A stretch of 64,000 nucleotides of DNA from an uncultured Bacteroidia bacterium (lineage in GTDB: Bacteria; Bacteroidota; Bacteroidia; Bacteroidales; ML635J-15), in the NCBI GenBank assembly GCA_902800045.1, contig CADCCZ010000001.1, positions 473,346 to 537,345 of the forward strand, given 5' to 3'. The position numbers and the translations under genes are program-made. Under the pieces are notes generated by a model. It saw nothing but the letters and a program-made list of their open reading frames with translations, did no database searches and had not been told where the DNA came from. Of the stretch, positions 55,829 through 64,000 are shown in pieces. Each line of letters starts with the position of its first letter. Within the stretch, counting starts at the first letter, position 1.

Positions 55829-56518
55829 ATGGAAGAAAAGATTTTAGCAATGCTGAAAACGAAGGCGACGGCTTTCGGTTTTAGCGAAACTGAATTATCA
55901 GAGGCTGCCAAAACGATAGCCTCATTTATCAACAATGCAGAAGCCACAGACGAAGAGATTACCTCTAAGGTTGACCTTATGTTGCCTGTATTGGGATTGT
56001 CCCAGAAAGCAGCAAACAGGGTAATCGAAAAGGCAAAGAAATCGGCTGAGGAAGAAGCAAAGAAGCAACAGAAGAAAGCAGAAGAAGCTGGAGCTGGTGC
56101 AGGTAAAAATGAGCCACCCAAAACTGATGAAGGCAAGAAGAACGAACAGACAGAAATGCCGGACTGGTTCAAGGTTTACAAGGAAGAAAACAACAAGAAG
56201 ACAAATGCTCTGATTGAGAAACTGACTGCTATGACGGCAGAAAAGACTTCCACAAACCGTAAACAGAAACTTGAAGAACTGGTCAAGGACAGCGGTATGT
56301 TCGGAACTCGTGCCTTAAAGGCTTTTGAACGTATGTCGTTCAAGGATGATGAAGATTTTGATTCATTCTTCAACGAAACCAAGACTGACCTTGATGCGTG
56401 GAAGCAAGAGCGTACTGATGCAGGTTTGGGGAGCATGAAACCGATGGGAAGGAGCAACAATGCACCGACCAACAAATTATCAGAAGGTGAAGTTGACCAG
56501 ATTGCTGGCAACTTCTAA
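55829..56518 (+). CDS. Scaffolding protein
   Basis: 229 residues. Helical N-terminus, a KAEEEAKKQQKKAEE-type charged coil (about 70-95), a second coil, and a C-terminal part ending NKLSEGEVDQIAGNF. Directly before the capsid genes. This pattern is that of scaffold proteins, which are removed during head maturation. Confidence 0.7.
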   Translation: MEEKILAMLKTKATAFGFSETELSEAAKTIASFINNAEATDEEITSKVDLMLPVLGLSQKAANRVIEKAKKSAEEEAKKQQKKAEEAGAGAGKNEPPKTDEGKKNEQTEMPDWFKVYKEENNKKTNALIEKLTAMTAEKTSTNRKQKLEELVKDSGMFGTRALKAFERMSFKDDEDFDSFFNETKTDLDAWKQERTDAGLGSMKPMGRSNNAPTNKLSEGEVDQIAGNF

Positions 56519-56540
56519 TGTGTAACTTAAATCTAAAATT

Positions 56541-56936
56541 ATGCCTAAGATTGTAAATTTAAACGAAGAAAGAACAGAACTGCACATGGGTTCTGGTTCT
56601 GTGGTAATTAGAAAGTATGTAGATGGAATCAAGGGCGGTCGTACTTTGGATTGCGACAATGTTTCACTTGACACTCTCAAGGCAGGTCACGTGATTATCC
56701 GCGACACCGTAAACGGCACCTACAAGCCGATGCCTATTAGTGGCTCGTCTTACGATTCCCTACCAGCAAATCACGAGTACATTGGTGTTCTCGTAAACGA
56801 CATTCCAGTATCGAAGCCATTCGCTGGCATTATGACCGCAGGAAGCGTCAACGAGGTTGCAGGTCCTTATCCTGTATCGAGCATCAAGAGTGCTTTGAAG
56901 TCTGCTGTACCAACCTTAATTTTTGAACACGATTAA
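56541..56936 (+). CDS. Head decoration or head-fibre protein
   Basis: 131 residues, beta-rich: TLDCDNVSLDTLKAGHVIIRD and YIGVLVNDIPVSKPFAGIMTAGSVNE. This matches the small capsid-associated proteins encoded just before the MCP in many phages. Confidence 0.6.
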   Translation: MPKIVNLNEERTELHMGSGSVVIRKYVDGIKGGRTLDCDNVSLDTLKAGHVIIRDTVNGTYKPMPISGSSYDSLPANHEYIGVLVNDIPVSKPFAGIMTAGSVNEVAGPYPVSSIKSALKSAVPTLIFEHD

Positions 56937-56953
56937 TTGGAGGAAAAAGAACT

Positions 56954-58495
56954 ATGGCACAAAAATCACTTTTTAGCGAATATATCGAAAAGATGTTTCC
57001 GTCACTTGGAAACATTGTTGAGAAAATCAATGGCAAACCGAATGCCCCTGTATATTTGCACAAGCAGATGTTGACCAAGGAGTATTCTGTTGACCAGAAG
57101 TGGAACAGCGGAAGCGCAGACACCACCTATGTTACTGCAGATGTAGTTGCAATGGATTCTCCACTTCCAATCAAGAAGCGCGACAGAATCTCTGTAGCAA
57201 GCGGTAAGTTGCCGAAGGTTGGTAGCAAGCGCAGAATGACCGAAAGCGACTTTAATGCAGTTGACCTTATGAGGTCGCGTGGCGATGCGTTTACTACTAT
57301 AGTGTCGAAACTTGCAGAAGACCCGGTAAAGGTAGCAGTAGGTATTGACGAAAAGAACGAGGCAAACTTCCTGCAGGCATTGTCCGATGGTGTTGTCCTT
57401 GTTGATGACGGCAACAATACTGGAACTGGTCTTCGCATCGACTTCGGCTATCGTCCTGAAAACACCTTTGGTGTAGAAACCGCAGGTCATATCAGCGAGA
57501 ATGACATTTCGCGCATTATTGACGCAGCAGAAGCAAAGGGTCGTTCTTTCGCTTTTGTTGAAGTAAGCAAGGCGTTGCTGAACAAGATCCGCCACGAAAG
57601 ATGGGCACAGGAAATGGTTGCTTCGTACAGAGGCTTGGCATTTACGGCTGAAACTCAGTTGCAGACTCCTGGTCTTGCTATCTTCAAGGAAGCATTTGCC
57701 GACAGGTTCAACGGAATCCAGATTGATGAGATTGACCGTCAGGTAATCAGCGAGAAGAACGGACAGCAGACAACTTGGAAGCCGTTCAATGTCAACAGAA
57801 TGGTCTTCATTCCTAGCAAGAATGTCGGCAAGCTCGTATGGGGTACTCTCGCAGAGATGAACCACCCTGTAGAAGGTGTAATCTACCAGACAGTTGACCA
57901 GTACAAGCTCATCAGCCGTTTCGGCAACACCGACCCGATGGAAGAAATCACAGCAGGTCAGGCTCTCGTACTTCCAGTAATCGAAAATGTAGATGCAATC
58001 TATATTCTCGATGCTACAATGACTGATGGTTCGGAGCAGACTGAAAATGACAGCAACTTCGACTTTGGCGGACACCAGTATGTAAAGAGCGAAGTAATGA
58101 CAGCTTACGCTGCCGTAACTGGCGCAACTTTGGCAAACGACATTACTGATGCCAACTTGCAGAAGGCTATCAACAGCCTGAACAAGTCGAGCAAGGATGC
58201 TTTGATTGCATCGCTTGTATATCTGCCAGAATTGAACCCAACTTCGTTGTCGTTCACTGCTAGTGCGGATGCTACTGGCAAGACTTTCACAGTTGGTACC
58301 AACGACAAGACTAATACTCCAAGCGTAGCAGTTGCAGCAGCAGCTTCTTCGTGGTTGAGTGCAAGCCGCAATGAAACAACTGGAGCTGTTACCGTAACAG
58401 TAGGTGCAAACGGCACTTCTGCAAAGCGTACTGGTGACATCACAGTAACCGTTGGAACAAAGACTGCAACCTTGACAGTTGAACAGGCTGGATAG
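56954..58495 (+). CDS. Major capsid protein with C-terminal BACON-like domain
   Basis: 513 residues. The HK97-type body covers about 1-400 (MLTKEYSVDQKWNSG, DSPLPIKKRDRISVASGKLP, NVGKLVWGTLAEMNHP). The last 90 residues (about 425-513) form an Ig-like BACON domain: SSWLSASRNETTG, VTVGANGTSAKRTGDITVTVG, TATLTVEQAG. The domain should sit on the capsid surface. BACON domains are thought to bind glycans or mucin. Confidence 0.85.
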   Translation: MAQKSLFSEYIEKMFPSLGNIVEKINGKPNAPVYLHKQMLTKEYSVDQKWNSGSADTTYVTADVVAMDSPLPIKKRDRISVASGKLPKVGSKRRMTESDFNAVDLMRSRGDAFTTIVSKLAEDPVKVAVGIDEKNEANFLQALSDGVVLVDDGNNTGTGLRIDFGYRPENTFGVETAGHISENDISRIIDAAEAKGRSFAFVEVSKALLNKIRHERWAQEMVASYRGLAFTAETQLQTPGLAIFKEAFADRFNGIQIDEIDRQVISEKNGQQTTWKPFNVNRMVFIPSKNVGKLVWGTLAEMNHPVEGVIYQTVDQYKLISRFGNTDPMEEITAGQALVLPVIENVDAIYILDATMTDGSEQTENDSNFDFGGHQYVKSEVMTAYAAVTGATLANDITDANLQKAINSLNKSSKDALIASLVYLPELNPTSLSFTASADATGKTFTVGTNDKTNTPSVAVAAAASSWLSASRNETTGAVTVTVGANGTSAKRTGDITVTVGTKTATLTVEQAG

Positions 58496-58516
58496 TAATA
58501 ATTAAAGCGGAACGGA

Positions 58517-58843
58517 ATGACTATTCTTGAAGCCCTTAAATATTCGGTCAATTATCCGTTGAGTGATGGGAATGCGGAATCGCGTCTCATCGCTCGCGGA
58601 TTTTCCGATACGGAGGAAGACTTTACCGAGGAAATTGCCAACAGCCGTGCATATAGGCTTGCATACGCTGATATGCTTCGCTATGTACTCACGATGGTAA
58701 ATCTCAATCAGGGAGGAAGTGTCACGCAGGCGAGTGTAAAGGCTCTTGAAGGCACTGCCAACGCCATATATGAAGAGTATGGCGAACCTTTGATTGGCGA
58801 AGAAGGTAATTCTCCGAAAGTAGTAATTATGGAGACTTGGTAG
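58517..58843 (+). CDS. Head-tail connector
   Basis: 108 residues, helical (FSDTEEDFTEEIANSRAYRLAYADMLRYVLTMV). First small gene after the MCP, the usual place of the head-completion protein. Confidence 0.65.
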   Translation: MTILEALKYSVNYPLSDGNAESRLIARGFSDTEEDFTEEIANSRAYRLAYADMLRYVLTMVNLNQGGSVTQASVKALEGTANAIYEEYGEPLIGEEGNSPKVVIMETW

Positions 58844-58845
58844 GT

Positions 58846-59184
58846 ATGAAGTTGTTCACAAACGGCATAATGAACTACGGCAGGTCAACAGACCGCGAAA
58901 TCTCCTTTGACGCTGATGGTAATCCTATGCGTAAGGAAGATGGCAATTTGCGCAAAGTTCGTGTTTTCATAGATGCTCTTTCAGAAGACAAGAAAGGTCG
59001 CTATGATGACGGGCGATACACAAACGCAAGTTACGAGGTCAGTCTTGACTATGACGATGTGCCAGTGAAATTCAAACCTACCGACATTTCCATAATTCAC
59101 GACAGGAAAGGCGACTTGGGTTCGTTTACCGTGCAAAGGATAGAGTTCTACGACTTGACAAGGACGATAGTAATTTGGATCTGA
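58846..59184 (+). CDS. Head closure or stopper protein
   Basis: 112 residues from ATG 58846. Beta-rich (YTNASYEVSLDYDDVPVKFKPTDISIIHDRKG), as small head-closure proteins are. Assigned mostly by gene order. Confidence 0.55.
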   Translation: MKLFTNGIMNYGRSTDREISFDADGNPMRKEDGNLRKVRVFIDALSEDKKGRYDDGRYTNASYEVSLDYDDVPVKFKPTDISIIHDRKGDLGSFTVQRIEFYDLTRTIVIWI

Positions 59185-59186
59185 TT

Positions 59187-59684
59187 ATGATTGAGTGCAA
59201 CCTGAAAGGAACTGACAAGGTGGAGCAAGCAATTCTCCAGTATGTTACGAATGTTGAGAATAAGGTTCTCAATGTTCTGAAATATGCTGGTGAAAGTGCA
59301 GTTGCTTATGCAAGGACACTCAACACCTATAAGGATAGGACAGGCAATCTGCGTTCTTCTATTGGCTATGTCATATACAAGAACGGACAACTTGCAGACA
59401 GAAGCAGTTTCGAGCAGGGCTATCGTAATGTGGAAGGCAACGGAAAATACTCCTACAACGGTGGTGAAGTCGGATTCGCTCTTGCACAGAAGGTTGCACA
59501 GCAGGAGACGGCACCATTTGTACTTGTCGTTGTCGCTGGAATGAACTATGCGGCAGCAGTTGAGCGCAGGGGCTACGATGTGATTGAAGGAGCATCAATA
59601 GAGGCTTCCGAAGTTGCAAAGAGACTTGTGCAAGGCTTAAATAATGGCGGTATGACAATTGACTTGAAGGACACGGAGGAATAA
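59187..59684 (+). CDS. HK97 gp10-like tail component
   Basis: 165 residues from ATG 59187. YAGESAVAYARTLNTYKDRTGNLRSSIGYVI is the gp10-like motif, and VVAGMNYAAAVERRGYDVIEGA follows. Joins connector and tail. Confidence 0.78.
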   Translation: MIECNLKGTDKVEQAILQYVTNVENKVLNVLKYAGESAVAYARTLNTYKDRTGNLRSSIGYVIYKNGQLADRSSFEQGYRNVEGNGKYSYNGGEVGFALAQKVAQQETAPFVLVVVAGMNYAAAVERRGYDVIEGASIEASEVAKRLVQGLNNGGMTIDLKDTEE

Positions 59685-59688
59685 GGCT

Positions 59689-60093
59689 ATGGAGTACACA
59701 GGACAGATGATAGAGGATTTGGTATTTGCAAGGGTAAGGTCGGAACTTGCCTCGGCAATCGGTGGAGACTGCTACAAGCGCGATACCAGACCACTCGACA
59801 GCAAGCAGGAAGACTGCGTTGTCGCATTCGTCACAGGTACATCGGAGCAGATGCAACAGGGTTCAGTAGTTGTCAATGTTTATGTCCCAGACATCAAGGC
59901 TGGCAATGGAATGTTCTACAAGGACACTGCACGGTGCAAGGAACTTGAACAGGTTCTCATTTCGCTTCCTGGCAAAATGAATATCGGCAACGATGTGCGT
60001 TTTGAAAAGAGCGGAATGATTATGACCATTGAGGAGAAAGAGATAAAACAGCATTTCGTTTCGTTGAAATTGAGATTCAAGAATTTGATTTAG
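59689..60093 (+). CDS. Tail terminator protein
   Basis: 134 residues. SRPLDSKQEDCVVAFVTGT-type front and VVNVYVPDIKAGNGMFYKD, then IGNDVRFEKSGMIMTIEEKEIKQHFVSLKL; matches the beta-sheet terminator at the tail-head junction. Just before the tail tube gene. Confidence 0.65.
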   Translation: MEYTGQMIEDLVFARVRSELASAIGGDCYKRDTRPLDSKQEDCVVAFVTGTSEQMQQGSVVVNVYVPDIKAGNGMFYKDTARCKELEQVLISLPGKMNIGNDVRFEKSGMIMTIEEKEIKQHFVSLKLRFKNLI

Positions 60094-60114
60094 TAACTTA
60101 AAATTTATAGAATT

Positions 60115-60864
60115 ATGGCAAAAATAACATGGGGTAAGCCCGGAATTTTCATCACGAAGTTGGGACCTACTGAAACGCACCCATCGAGCAGCGCAGTATG
60201 GACTGACATTTCCAACAGCTACAAGGTAAAGGAAGGTAGCACTCAGTTGTCAACCACAGCAGGTGACAAGACAGAGGCAAAGGAAGAGGGCGGAGCCGTT
60301 GTTGATACCAAGCACGGCAAGGCAACCTATTCGTTGTCGTTTGATATCTACCACTATGGTGCAGATTTCGAAAAACCAATTCCAGACAACGACGGAGTAA
60401 TCCTTGACAACTACGCCATCAGGATAGTTCCAGAGGACAGTACATTGCCTGGATTTATCTTCGAGAACGCATCTGTTTCTTCGTCTGACAACTTTACTGC
60501 TGCTGACGGTACAACCACCACCTACACCTTTGATGCTCTTGTTCCAACAACTGGAACTATGATGAAGAAGTTCAAGGCTATGGGTGCAAGTGCATACTCG
60601 GCAGAAGTTGCGGCGGCTGCAGGTTCTTCTGCTTCTTCGGCAATCACTATGAGCGATGCAGTAGGTACTGTTTCAATTGACACATCAGAAACTGCTGACT
60701 GGCTCGACGCCACCATTTCGACCAACAGCGTAACGCCAAAAGCCAAAGCAGGCACTGGTGGCAACTCGTCAACCAGTCCGCGTACAGGTAAACTTGTACT
60801 AAAAGACGGTTGGGGAAGCAAGGTTGTCATCGAAGTGACACAGTCGGCTGGTGGAACTCAATAG
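60115..60864 (+). CDS. Major tail tube protein with C-terminal BACON-like domain
   Basis: 249 residues. Tube body about 1-155 (KITWGKPGIFITKLGP, GKATYSLSFDIYHYGADF). After a serine/alanine linker the C-terminus (about 175-249) has a BACON pattern: TADWLDATISTNSVTPKAKA, RTGKLVLKDGWG, VVIEVTQSAGG. As in the MCP, this puts the domain on the outside of the particle. Confidence 0.8.
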   Translation: MAKITWGKPGIFITKLGPTETHPSSSAVWTDISNSYKVKEGSTQLSTTAGDKTEAKEEGGAVVDTKHGKATYSLSFDIYHYGADFEKPIPDNDGVILDNYAIRIVPEDSTLPGFIFENASVSSSDNFTAADGTTTTYTFDALVPTTGTMMKKFKAMGASAYSAEVAAAAGSSASSAITMSDAVGTVSIDTSETADWLDATISTNSVTPKAKAGTGGNSSTSPRTGKLVLKDGWGSKVVIEVTQSAGGTQ

Positions 60865-60896
60865 GAGTACTTCTTTTCTCATAACTATTATTTTGT

Positions 60897-60922
60897 CTTG
60901 GGGAGCAATCCCCAAGATTTTT
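60897..60922 (+). terminator. Terminator after tail tube
   Basis: CTTGGGGA-GCAA-TCCCCAAG then ATTTTT. May limit transcription into the tail chaperone and later genes. Confidence 0.75.
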
Positions 60923-60951
60923 ACAATTTCAAAAATCAAAAATGACCGAAT

Positions 60952-61479
60952 ATGCAAAAGGAAATCAACAAGGAAAAAGAAACACTTGAAAGCAAGGTGG
61001 CTAATGCCATACTACAAAAGCGCAGTACGGTAACACTTGGCGGAAAACAATATAAGGTTGCCAATCCCACACTTGCAACTCTGATAGACGCAAGCAGGTA
61101 CATTGCGGAACTCCCAAAGTTCCAGATTAAAGGTGGCAAGGACGATGAAGATGAAGAAGGCAAGAATAGTAATCCATTATTCACAAGTATAGCAATAGCA
61201 TCAGACTGCTCATCGGTAGCAAAAGTGTTTGCAGTGATGGTTCTCGGAGGAAAGAAGCACAAGGGACTGCTATACAGGATAAGGTTTGAAAGGCTTGTAA
61301 GGATAATTACAGACACGGCAACACAGTTGGAAATCTCGCAGGCATTCAAGACACTTCTCGTTGGTATGCAGGTAGAGCATTTTTTCGCCACTACCACTTC
61401 CCTGATAGAAATAAATCTTCTAAAAGCAAGAAGGGAAGTGGACGAAAAGACGAACCAAACGACAGTATCTGGGCAGTAG
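60952..61479 (+). CDS. Tail assembly chaperone, frame-0 product
   Basis: 175 residues: charged N-terminus, helical core (FAVMVLGGKKHKGLLYRIRFERLVRI). Placed between tail tube and tape measure like lambda G. A T TTT TTC slippery sequence in the right phase occurs at 61380-61386, and the -1 frame continues for about 90 codons. Confidence 0.7.
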   Translation: MQKEINKEKETLESKVANAILQKRSTVTLGGKQYKVANPTLATLIDASRYIAELPKFQIKGGKDDEDEEGKNSNPLFTSIAIASDCSSVAKVFAVMVLGGKKHKGLLYRIRFERLVRIITDTATQLEISQAFKTLLVGMQVEHFFATTTSLIEINLLKARREVDEKTNQTTVSGQ

Positions 61480-61655
61480 TCGCAGGCTTTGTAAAGTCGT
61501 TCAATGTAAGTTTCGACTATGCGTTGTACGAAGTTTCATACGCCAATCTGATATTGTACGAATCGGTGTTGCCGAGTTACGATTACGACAATGACGATAG
61601 CGTTGACATAGACAGCGAGGAAGGCCGTAGCGCGTACCTGTCGCTGTTCAACTGA
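61387..61655 (+). CDS. Tail assembly chaperone, -1 frameshift extension
   Basis: The -1 frame is open from the slippery sequence through SSKSKKGSGRKDEPNDSIWAV, then FVKSFNVSFDYALYEVSYANLILYESVLPSYDYD and ends at TGA 61653-61655. It has no ATG, no plausible start of its own and a protein-like sequence, as expected for a G-T type fusion. It uses the same place and form as T in lambda. Confidence 0.6.
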
Positions 61656-61696
61656 TACGGCTTTCTTACCAGTAGATGTATCTCCATAATTATCAC

Positions 61697-61735
61697 GGCG
61701 GACGATGCTTTTGTTAGTGTCGTCCGTCATTTTTG
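61697..61735 (+). terminator. Terminator after tail chaperone
   Basis: Ten-pair stem GGCGGACGAT/GTCGTCCGTC (two G-T pairs), 12-base loop, then ATTTTT. Confidence 0.75.
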
Positions 61736-61741
61736 AAAGTG

Positions 61742-61773
61742 TTTGACTTTAAAGCACCGTCCTTTTACTTTTG
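61742..61773 (+). promoter_or_regulatory. Late-class promoter of the tape measure operon
   Basis: AAAGTGTTTGACT with TTTG at 61742-61745, 20-base spacer, TACTTTTG at 61766-61773. It gives this operon its own start after the terminator. Confidence 0.75.
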
Positions 61774-61797
61774 TTGGGAAATTTAAACATTACGAAG

Positions 61798-64000
61798 ATG
61801 GCAGATTCAAATGAACTCATATTTGAAATTAAGTTCGACATACAGAAGATGCAGGGTGACATTTCAAAGATAAAGTCATCTATGAACACTCTTGAAACCA
61901 CAGGAAGGGATGCTTTCAAGTCAATATCAGACGAAGCCACAATGCAGGCCGAGGTTATCAGTTCTGCATTTTCCAAAGTTGGAGCAGTTGTAGGTGGAAT
62001 ATTCTCTGTAGGAGCAGCAAAGCAGTTCCTTGGTCAGGTAATCAATATAAGGTCTGAATTTCAGGACACGGAAGCAAGGTTCAAGGTATTCCTTGGCAAC
62101 GAGCAGAAGGCTGCCGAATTTATGAGCCAACTTTCAGATTACGCATACTGGAACACCTTTGAGTTTAAGGACTTGGCTGCACAGTCTGCGCAGTTGCTTG
62201 CATTCAAGAACAATGTAGAGGATGTAATTCCTACCATTGATATGTTATCGAATATTGCATCTGGTACTGGTGTTGAACTGGAAAGGCTTGTAAGTGTTTG
62301 GAACAAGGTCAAGTCTGTTGACAAGATTGATTCAATGACAAACATTTCGCTCAAAGGTATGGGTATTGATGTTGCTCAGGTTCTTGCCGATGCCGGAGAG
62401 CAGGTAGATGAAACCACCTTGAAGTTCGAGGATTTGAAGAAAGCCATTGAGACTATAACTGGCGAGGGCGGACTATATCACGGAATTATGGAGGCGAAGA
62501 TGGAAACTTCGCTTTCCGACCAAGTTGGGCTGTTGCAGGATTCCATAACTGCGATGTTCAACGAAATTGGAGAATCGTCGCAAGGAGCAATTAAGGACCT
62601 TCTTCTGTTTGCCAACTCTGCTGTACAGCATTACAAGGAGATTGGCGAAGTCCTTACGATGCTCATATCCATATATGGAAGTTACAAGGTTGCAATGGCA
62701 ATCTCACACCAGTTGTATATGCAGGAGAAGGCAGCACTGGAAGCGAGCCTTACAACGAAGAATGCAAGTATGGATGCAGACTTGGCGGCAGCAGTTGCCA
62801 AGGGGAAACTCACTGCGGCAGAAGCAGCAGAAATACAATCTCTCCGTGCAGCAATGCAGGAAAAGTTAAAATCTGCACAAGCGACACTGGCACAGGCACA
62901 GGCAGAAGAAAAGGCTGCAAAAGCAAGTTATAAATCTGCAACCCAGAAACACCTACTTGCAAAGCAAAACCTTGCTGTTGCTCAGTCTCAAATGGATATT
63001 GCTGTAAAGACTGGCACGATAGAAGAACAGCAGGCAGCAAGAATAGGCGTGATAAACGCCAAGATTGAACTTCAAAATGCGGCAATCGCCAAAAATAATG
63101 CCCATAAGGCTTTGGCAGCAACCGCCACAACCAAGTTGGCAGCAGCAGAAACAGTAGAAGCAACTGCAAAGCAAGTAAGCACGGTTGCTACTGGTGCGGA
63201 GATAACAAAAACTACATTGCTTACTGCAGCAAAGGCAGGATTGCAGAAAGTTACTGCTGCATTAAACAAGACGGTTCTGTCCAACCCATACGCACTTGTT
63301 GCAGCCGCTATTATTCTCCTTATAAAGAAGATTTACGAAATGGCGACTGCCACTACTGCTGCCGAAGATGCGATGAAGGAGTTCCAGGAAGAAACATCAA
63401 AGGCGGAAGCAAATGCACGGTTGCTGTTCAACGAAATGGAAATGGCTGGCGAGGGGACAGAAACCTACAAGAAGGCGTTGGCTCAACTGAAAAAGGAATA
63501 TCCGCAATATCTCAAAGACCAGTTGGACGAAGTTGGAAACCTTAGAAACATCAAGGAAGCTAGAGATAAGGTCATTGCTGGTATCAGGGAAGAAATGGCT
63601 TTAAAGATAGAGCAGAAGGCTCTCGAAGAAGCATATTCAAGACAAGTAGAAGCAGAACTTGACCTTGTTGAAGGTGCAATAAGTAAGTTTTCGGATAGAG
63701 AGATTACGGTAAATGGCAAAAAAACCAAACTTACTGACAATCAAAAATCAGAAGTGGCCAAATTGCTTGTTGAGAATGTCAAAAATAATATGTCTGCATA
63801 TAGAGACTATTATAACACACAAGGGGAAGCGCTTAAAAGCGGATTCGAACAAGGAGCAAAAATTGATAAATACAATAAAGCAAAGTCATCGCTTGCAGAC
63901 CAAATATCTTCTTTATTGGAAATAAGCAAAGAGGATGCAACAAATTTAATATCACGAAATTTCTGGGATTGGAAGACATTGGATTCTTATATTTCGGGGT
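61798..64000 (+). CDS. Tape measure protein, N-terminal part (cut by window edge)
   Basis: Open from ATG 61798 to the window end, about 734 codons. N-terminus MADSNELIFEIKFDIQKMQG, then a lambda-H/Tmp-like region (FRSEFQDTEARFKVFLG-type, FEFKDLAAQSAQLLAF, IDMLSNIASGTGVELERL), a long alanine-rich coiled coil (about 320-480) and a hydrophobic segment near 500 (LVAAAIILLIKK). It sets the tail length. The end and any C-terminal peptidase domain are beyond base 64000. Confidence 0.9.
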   Translation, partial: MADSNELIFEIKFDIQKMQGDISKIKSSMNTLETTGRDAFKSISDEATMQAEVISSAFSKVGAVVGGIFSVGAAKQFLGQVINIRSEFQDTEARFKVFLGNEQKAAEFMSQLSDYAYWNTFEFKDLAAQSAQLLAFKNNVEDVIPTIDMLSNIASGTGVELERLVSVWNKVKSVDKIDSMTNISLKGMGIDVAQVLADAGEQVDETTLKFEDLKKAIETITGEGGLYHGIMEAKMETSLSDQVGLLQDSITAMFNEIGESSQGAIKDLLLFANSAVQHYKEIGEVLTMLISIYGSYKVAMAISHQLYMQEKAALEASLTTKNASMDADLAAAVAKGKLTAAEAAEIQSLRAAMQEKLKSAQATLAQAQAEEKAAKASYKSATQKHLLAKQNLAVAQSQMDIAVKTGTIEEQQAARIGVINAKIELQNAAIAKNNAHKALAATATTKLAAAETVEATAKQVSTVATGAEITKTTLLTAAKAGLQKVTAALNKTVLSNPYALVAAAIILLIKKIYEMATATTAAEDAMKEFQEETSKAEANARLLFNEMEMAGEGTETYKKALAQLKKEYPQYLKDQLDEVGNLRNIKEARDKVIAGIREEMALKIEQKALEEAYSRQVEAELDLVEGAISKFSDREITVNGKKTKLTDNQKSEVAKLLVENVKNNMSAYRDYYNTQGEALKSGFEQGAKIDKYNKAKSSLADQISSLLEISKEDATNLISRNFWDWKTLDSYISG

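Noticed and set aside
57002..58075. 357-aa reverse-strand frame inside the major capsid gene
   Set aside because: Codon pattern and content follow the capsid gene on the other strand; no start context or family.
1..64000. Insertion sequences or transposase genes
   Set aside because: No transposase motif or IS-like terminal repeats were seen in any frame.

Overview
The window is a piece of a Bacteroidales (Bacteroidota) chromosome carrying most of a tailed, temperate prophage. The host assignment rests on a secreted protein with a type IX secretion (T9SS) C-terminal sorting domain, a PorE-like TPR/PD40/OmpA protein, promoters of the Bacteroidota form TTTG-N19-20-TAnnTTTG, BACON-type domains, and phage families typical of this phylum (DUF3853, PcfK/PcfJ, BRO-N/KilAC antirepressor). 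The standard code is used. No species can be named.

Layout. 1-7265 is host DNA: sufS (partial), a T9SS cargo protein, a carboxypeptidase-regulatory-like protein, a sugar aminotransferase, a small ORF, a PorE-like protein and a DUF1294 membrane protein. At about 7296-7340 a terminator hairpin and what looks like a tRNA 3' end mark the likely attL. The prophage then runs to the window end and is cut off inside the tape measure gene. It contains: a tyrosine integrase and a leftward repressor operon (7.4-9.6 kb); a divergent promoter/operator switch (9.6-9.75 kb); early regulators; a recombination module (SbcC/RecF-like ATPase, RecT/Bet, MBL-fold nuclease, SSB-like protein; 11.3-15.2 kb); an O/P-like replication pair with iterons inside the first gene (16.2-17.7 kb); a BRO-N/KilAC antirepressor behind a two-terminator leader (18.4-19.5 kb); about 8 kb of small accessory genes with a homing endonuclease; a leftward lysogenic-conversion candidate (27.6-28.5 kb); RadC-like, PcfK and PcfJ genes; the portal gene; and a reversed MuF head protein fused to a papain-fold toxin domain with a convergent small candidate immunity gene (33-36.4 kb).

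From 38.4 to 43.6 kb lies an unusual metabolic/modification cassette: DUF488, a tRNA-Gly(UCC), an opine-dehydrogenase-like protein, an amidoligase joined to a possible GNAT/Mom-like C-terminal domain, a ParB-like protein and an ATP-grasp ligase. Terminase follows, then amidase endolysin and a probable unimolecular spanin, a tail-fibre module that contains a complete diversity-generating retroelement (DGR), a holin, and then scaffold, major capsid protein, connectors, tail tube, tail chaperone (with a probable -1 frameshift) and tape measure.

The strongest discoveries are: (1) the DGR, in which all 12 template/variable differences fall on template adenines, and the variable region is internal, near the N-terminus of a beta-helix-like protein rather than at the C-terminus; (2) the tRNA-Gly/opine dehydrogenase/amidoligase/ParB/ATP-grasp cassette, whose chemistry I cannot assign; (3) the MuF-papain toxin with its own candidate immunity gene; and (4) two promoter classes that separate early operons (AAATTTTG/AAATTTGG before the spacer) from late operons (AAAGTGYTTG).
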